Source: Pseudomonas sp. TH15 (GTDB lineage: Bacteria; Pseudomonadota; Gammaproteobacteria; Pseudomonadales; Pseudomonadaceae). Taken from it: a stretch of DNA of 64,000 nucleotides. The notes under the pieces were generated by a model. The model did not search any database. It saw only the letters and a list, made by a program, of their open reading frames with translations, and was not told where the DNA came from. Positions 60,907 to 64,000 of this stretch are shown in pieces (position 1 is the stretch's first letter; every line of letters starts with the position of its first letter). A program made the position numbers and the translations under genes. The DNA is taken from contig NZ_JAEKEL010000001.1 in NCBI RefSeq assembly GCF_016651105.1, positions 2,780,001 through 2,844,000 of the forward strand. Reading direction: 5' to 3'.

Positions 60907-63162
60907 ATGAGCTTCGGCGCCGATGAAGAGATCCTTCAGGATTTCCTGGTTGAGGCCGGCGAGATTCTAGAGCAGCTGTCCGAACAACTGGTTGAGCTGG
61001 AAAGCCGACCGGATGATGCGGACTTGCTCAATGCAATTTTTCGCGGTTTCCACACTGTAAAAGGGGGCGCCGGCTTCCTCCAGCTCAATGAGCTGGTGGA
61101 GTGCTGTCACATCGCCGAGAACGTGTTCGACATCCTGCGCAAGGGTGAACGACGCGTCGACTCGGAACTGATGGACGTGGTTCTCGAAGCGCTGGACGCA
61201 GTGAACGGCATGTTCACCGAAGTCCGCGAACGCAGTCCGATCACGGCTGCCACTCCAGAATTGCTTGCGGCACTGGCCCGTCTGGCCGAGCCGCAAAGCG
61301 CCGATGCAGCGGCTCCGGTTGCTGACGCGGTGGAAGAACCGGTCGCTGAAAGCGAGTCGGGCGACATTACCGATAACGAATTCGAACAACTGCTGGACTC
61401 GCTGAATGCCGTCAAGGCTCAGGCCGAGGCCCCGGCGGCTGCTCCTGCACCGGCCGCCGATGCATCGGCCAGCGACGAAATCACCGACGCCGAGTTCGAG
61501 TCGTTGCTCGACCAGTTGCATGGCAAAGGCCAGTTCGCGGTGGACGCTGTTGCGCCAGCCGCGCCAGCACCTGCGGCACCGGCCAAGGGTGACAGCTCCG
61601 ACATCACCGACGACGAATTCGAAGCACTGCTCGATCAGTTGCATGGCAAGGGCAACTTTGCCGTTGATGCGCTGGAGTCGGCCATTGCCTCGGCGCCTGC
61701 GCCAGCCGCACCGGTTGCAGCGGCGGCCGGCAGCGATCTGATCAGCGATCACGAATTCGAATCGCTGCTCGACGAATTGCACGGCAAAGGCAAGTTCACT
61801 GAAGTGGGCACCGCCGCCGTGGGCAGTACCTCTGCCGTGGCGACGCCAGCCGCCAAAGCGCCGGCTGCTGCTGCGCCAAAACCTGCAGCCAAGCCCGAGC
61901 CAAAAGCCGAGGCGCCAAAACCGGCTGCCGCGGCGGCACCGGCTCCGGCCCGTGCTCCCGCGACTCCGCCTCCGGAAAAGCCGGCCAGCGAAGCCGAGAC
62001 CACCGTGCGGGTTGATACCGCGCGGCTCGACGAAATCATGAACATGGTCGGCGAATTGGTACTGGTGCGTAACCGCTTGGTTCGCCTGGGCGCCAACAGT
62101 GCCGACGAGGCCATGTCCAAAGCTGTGTCGAACCTCGACGTGGTGACGGCTGACCTGCAAACCGCGGTCATGAAGACCCGGATGCAACCGATCAAGAAAG
62201 TCTTCGGGCGCTTCCCGCGCCTGGTTCGAGACCTGGCTCGCCAGCTCAAGAAAGAGATCAACCTGGAACTGGTCGGCGAAGAAACCGACCTCGACAAGAA
62301 CCTCGTCGAGGCCCTGGCTGACCCGCTGGTCCACTTGGTGCGCAACGCGGTCGACCACGGCATCGAGTCGCCGGAAGAGCGCGAAGCGTCGGGCAAGGCC
62401 CGCGGCGGTGGCGTGATCCTGGCCGCTGAACAGGAAGGCGACCACATCCTGCTGTCGATCTCCGATGACGGCAAAGGTATGGACCCGAACGTCCTGCGTG
62501 CCATCGCGGTAAAACGCGGTGTGATGGACAAGGACGCGGCCGATCGCTTGAGCGAAACCGAGTGCTACAACCTGATTTTCGCACCAGGATTCTCGACCAA
62601 AACCGAGATCTCCGACGTGTCGGGTCGTGGCGTGGGCATGGACGTGGTGAAAACCAAGATTTCCCAGCTCAACGGTTCGATCAACATCTACTCGACCAAG
62701 GGCCTGGGCTCGAAGATCGTCATCAAGGTGCCGTTGACCCTGGCGATCATGCCGACGCTGATGGTCATGCTCGGCAACCAGGCGTTTGCGTTCCCGCTGG
62801 TGAACGTCAACGAGATCTTCCACCTCGACCTGTCGCGCACCAACGTGGTGGACGGCCAGGAAGTGGTGATCGTGCGGGACAAGGCCCTGCCCTTGTTCTA
62901 CCTCAAACGCTGGCTGGTCAGCTCCGCCGCTCACGAAGAGCAGCGCGAGGGCCATGTGGTGATCCTGTCGGTGGGCACGCAGCGGATCGGCTTTGTCGTC
63001 GATCAACTGGTGGGCCAGGAAGAAGTGGTCATCAAGCCATTGGGCAAAATGCTTCAGGGAACCCCGGGCATGTCCGGCGCCACCATCACTGGTGACGGCC
63101 GCATCGCGCTGATTCTCGATGTCCCGAGCATGCTCAAGCGTTACGCCGCACGGCGTATTTGA
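60907..63162 (+). CDS. cheA: CheA, chemotaxis histidine kinase
   Basis: The 751-residue kinase has an N-terminal Hpt domain with phospho-His49 ([10 protein letters not shown]), an Ala/Pro-rich linker with four repeats of an (I)(S/T)DxEFExLLDxLHGKG motif (about residues 154-300), a dimerisation domain ([19 protein letters not shown]), the HATPase core ([22 protein letters not shown]) and a C-terminal CheW-like domain ([14 protein letters not shown]). It phosphorylates CheY and CheB. The ATG at 60907 has AGGAGC 8 bases upstream. Confidence 0.97.
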   Translation: MSFGADEEILQDFLVEAGEILEQLSEQLVELESRPDDADLLNAIFRGFHTVKGGAGFLQLNELVECCHIAENVFDILRKGERRVDSELMDVVLEALDAVNGMFTEVRERSPITAATPELLAALARLAEPQSADAAAPVADAVEEPVAESESGDITDNEFEQLLDSLNAVKAQAEAPAAAPAPAADASASDEITDAEFESLLDQLHGKGQFAVDAVAPAAPAPAAPAKGDSSDITDDEFEALLDQLHGKGNFAVDALESAIASAPAPAAPVAAAAGSDLISDHEFESLLDELHGKGKFTEVGTAAVGSTSAVATPAAKAPAAAAPKPAAKPEPKAEAPKPAAAAAPAPARAPATPPPEKPASEAETTVRVDTARLDEIMNMVGELVLVRNRLVRLGANSADEAMSKAVSNLDVVTADLQTAVMKTRMQPIKKVFGRFPRLVRDLARQLKKEINLELVGEETDLDKNLVEALADPLVHLVRNAVDHGIESPEEREASGKARGGGVILAAEQEGDHILLSISDDGKGMDPNVLRAIAVKRGVMDKDAADRLSETECYNLIFAPGFSTKTEISDVSGRGVGMDVVKTKISQLNGSINIYSTKGLGSKIVIKVPLTLAIMPTLMVMLGNQAFAFPLVNVNEIFHLDLSRTNVVDGQEVVIVRDKALPLFYLKRWLVSSAAHEEQREGHVVILSVGTQRIGFVVDQLVGQEEVVIKPLGKMLQGTPGMSGATITGDGRIALILDVPSMLKRYAARRI

Positions 63163-63211
63163 TTCTGGCGGGGCGGGGCGACTGAGCCTCGCTCCGTCTA
63201 ATGGAGTGTTT

Positions 63212-64000
63212 ATGGTAGTCAAAGTCCTGGTGGTGGACGATTCGGGGTTTTTCCGCCGCCGCGTCTCGGAAATTCTTTCAGCGGATTCGAACATCCAGGT
63301 TGTCGGTACGGCGACCAACGGAAAAGAGGCGATCGATCAGGCGCTGGCCCTCAAGCCAGACGTGATCACCATGGACTACGAGATGCCGATGATGGATGGC
63401 ATCACGGCGGTGCGGCACATCATGCAGCGCTGTCCGACCCCGGTATTGATGTTCTCCTCGCTGACGCACGAAGGCGCCCGGGTCACCCTGGATGCGCTGG
63501 ACGCTGGTGCGGTGGATTTCCTGCCGAAGAATTTCGAAGACATCTCCCGCAACCCGGAGAAGGTCAAGCAACTGCTGTGCGAGAAGATTCTCAGCATTTC
63601 GCGCAGTAACCGTCGCGCCAACACCTACACCGCCCCGGCCCCGGTCGCCGCGCCAGCCCCGACGCCTGCGCCTTCGAGCGCCAGCAGTTATGGCAGCAGC
63701 GCGCCTGTGCGTCCGGCACCGGCACCGATGCCAACTCGCAGCTATGCGCCTGCGTCGTCCAGCCCGTCGTCACCTGCGCCGAAACGCAAAGCCTACAAAC
63801 TGGTGGCCATCGGCACGTCCACCGGCGGCCCGGTTGCCCTGCAACGGGTCTTGACCCAGTTGCCGGCCAACTTCCCGGCGCCGATCGTGTTGATCCAGCA
63901 CATGCCGGCGGCCTTCACCAAGGCCTTCGCCGAGCGTTTGGACAAGCTCTGCCGCATCAGCGTCAAGGAAGCCGAGGATGGCGACATCCTGCGTCCTGGC
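63212..64000 (+). CDS. cheB: CheB, chemoreceptor methylesterase (3'-truncated)
   Basis: The frame from the ATG at 63212 stays open to the right edge, giving 263 residues of a normal 370 or so. The receiver domain has Asp55 ([11 protein letters not shown]). A Pro/Ala/Ser-rich linker follows (about residues 140-190). The methylesterase domain begins with AIGTSTGGP, containing the catalytic Ser, and IQHMPAAFT with the catalytic His; the Asp of the triad lies beyond the edge. CheB demethylates receptors for adaptation. It follows cheA by 49 bp with GGAG before its ATG. Confidence 0.96.
   Translation, partial: MVVKVLVVDDSGFFRRRVSEILSADSNIQVVGTATNGKEAIDQALALKPDVITMDYEMPMMDGITAVRHIMQRCPTPVLMFSSLTHEGARVTLDALDAGAVDFLPKNFEDISRNPEKVKQLLCEKILSISRSNRRANTYTAPAPVAAPAPTPAPSSASSYGSSAPVRPAPAPMPTRSYAPASSSPSSPAPKRKAYKLVAIGTSTGGPVALQRVLTQLPANFPAPIVLIQHMPAAFTKAFAERLDKLCRISVKEAEDGDILRPG

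Noticed and set aside
1..64000. CRISPR arrays, tRNA/rRNA genes, prophage or insertion-sequence transposases
   Set aside because: No regularly spaced repeats, no cloverleaf or rRNA sequence and no transposase-like protein were seen; the only repeats are REP/REPIN pairs and protein-internal repeats.

Overview
This window is the core of a polar-flagellum regulon from a Pseudomonas of the fluorescens group. This is inferred from the gene order flgJKL - glycosylation island - fliC-flaG-fliD-fliS-fliT - fleQ-fleSR - fliEFGHIJ - hsbA/hsbR/hptB - fliKLMNOPQR-flhB - flhA-flhF-fleN-fliA - cheYZAB, from the short (283 aa) flagellin, from the GC-rich codon use, and from Pseudomonas-type REP/REPIN repeats. 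Nearly everything is on the + strand; the only convincing minus-strand gene is a small DUF6124-like ORF between flhB and flhA. flgJ is cut by the left edge and cheB by the right edge.

1-4481: late rod/hook genes flgJ (3' part), flgK and flgL. 4598-28833: a flagellin glycosylation island. It holds two large paralogous multidomain glycosyltransferases (the first broken by a frameshift) and an RTX-repeat calcium-binding protein with a decayed relative beside it. A CDP-6-deoxyhexose module follows (rfbF, rfbG, a 3,5-epimerase, a C-methyltransferase, an SDR, a second methyltransferase and a CmcI-type O-methyltransferase). Then comes a complete pseudaminic-acid pathway (pseB, pseC, a Pse-associated methylase, pseF, a pseG-acetyltransferase fusion, pseI), a ketoacyl-ACP synthase III and a Maf-type transferase. 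Together these could make and attach a flagellin glycan containing pseudaminic acid and a C- and O-methylated 6-deoxy sugar.

29338-32990: flagellin and its accessory proteins (fliC, flaG, fliD, fliS, fliT-like). fliD carries a one-base frameshift as read. 33160-37354: the master regulator FleQ and the FleS/FleR two-component system. 37483-53028: basal body, export apparatus and C-ring genes, interrupted after fliJ by the HsbA-HsbR-HptB partner-switching module. 54343-59502: flhA, flhF, fleN and fliA, for export, polar placement, number control and sigma-28. 59671-64000: the chemotaxis core cheY, cheZ, cheA, cheB.

The regulatory layout can be read directly. There are sigma-54 -24/-12 elements before fleSR, fliE, fliK, fliL and flhA. 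There are sigma-28 elements before fliC and fliS, and weaker candidates before the RTX gene and inside cheZ. Rho-independent terminators follow the split glycosyltransferase, the RTX relative, the RTX gene, the ketoacyl synthase, fliC, fliD and fleQ. The two frameshifts are both single-base deletions at short C or G runs, so they may be sequencing errors or real motility/glycosylation variants; the sequence alone cannot decide.
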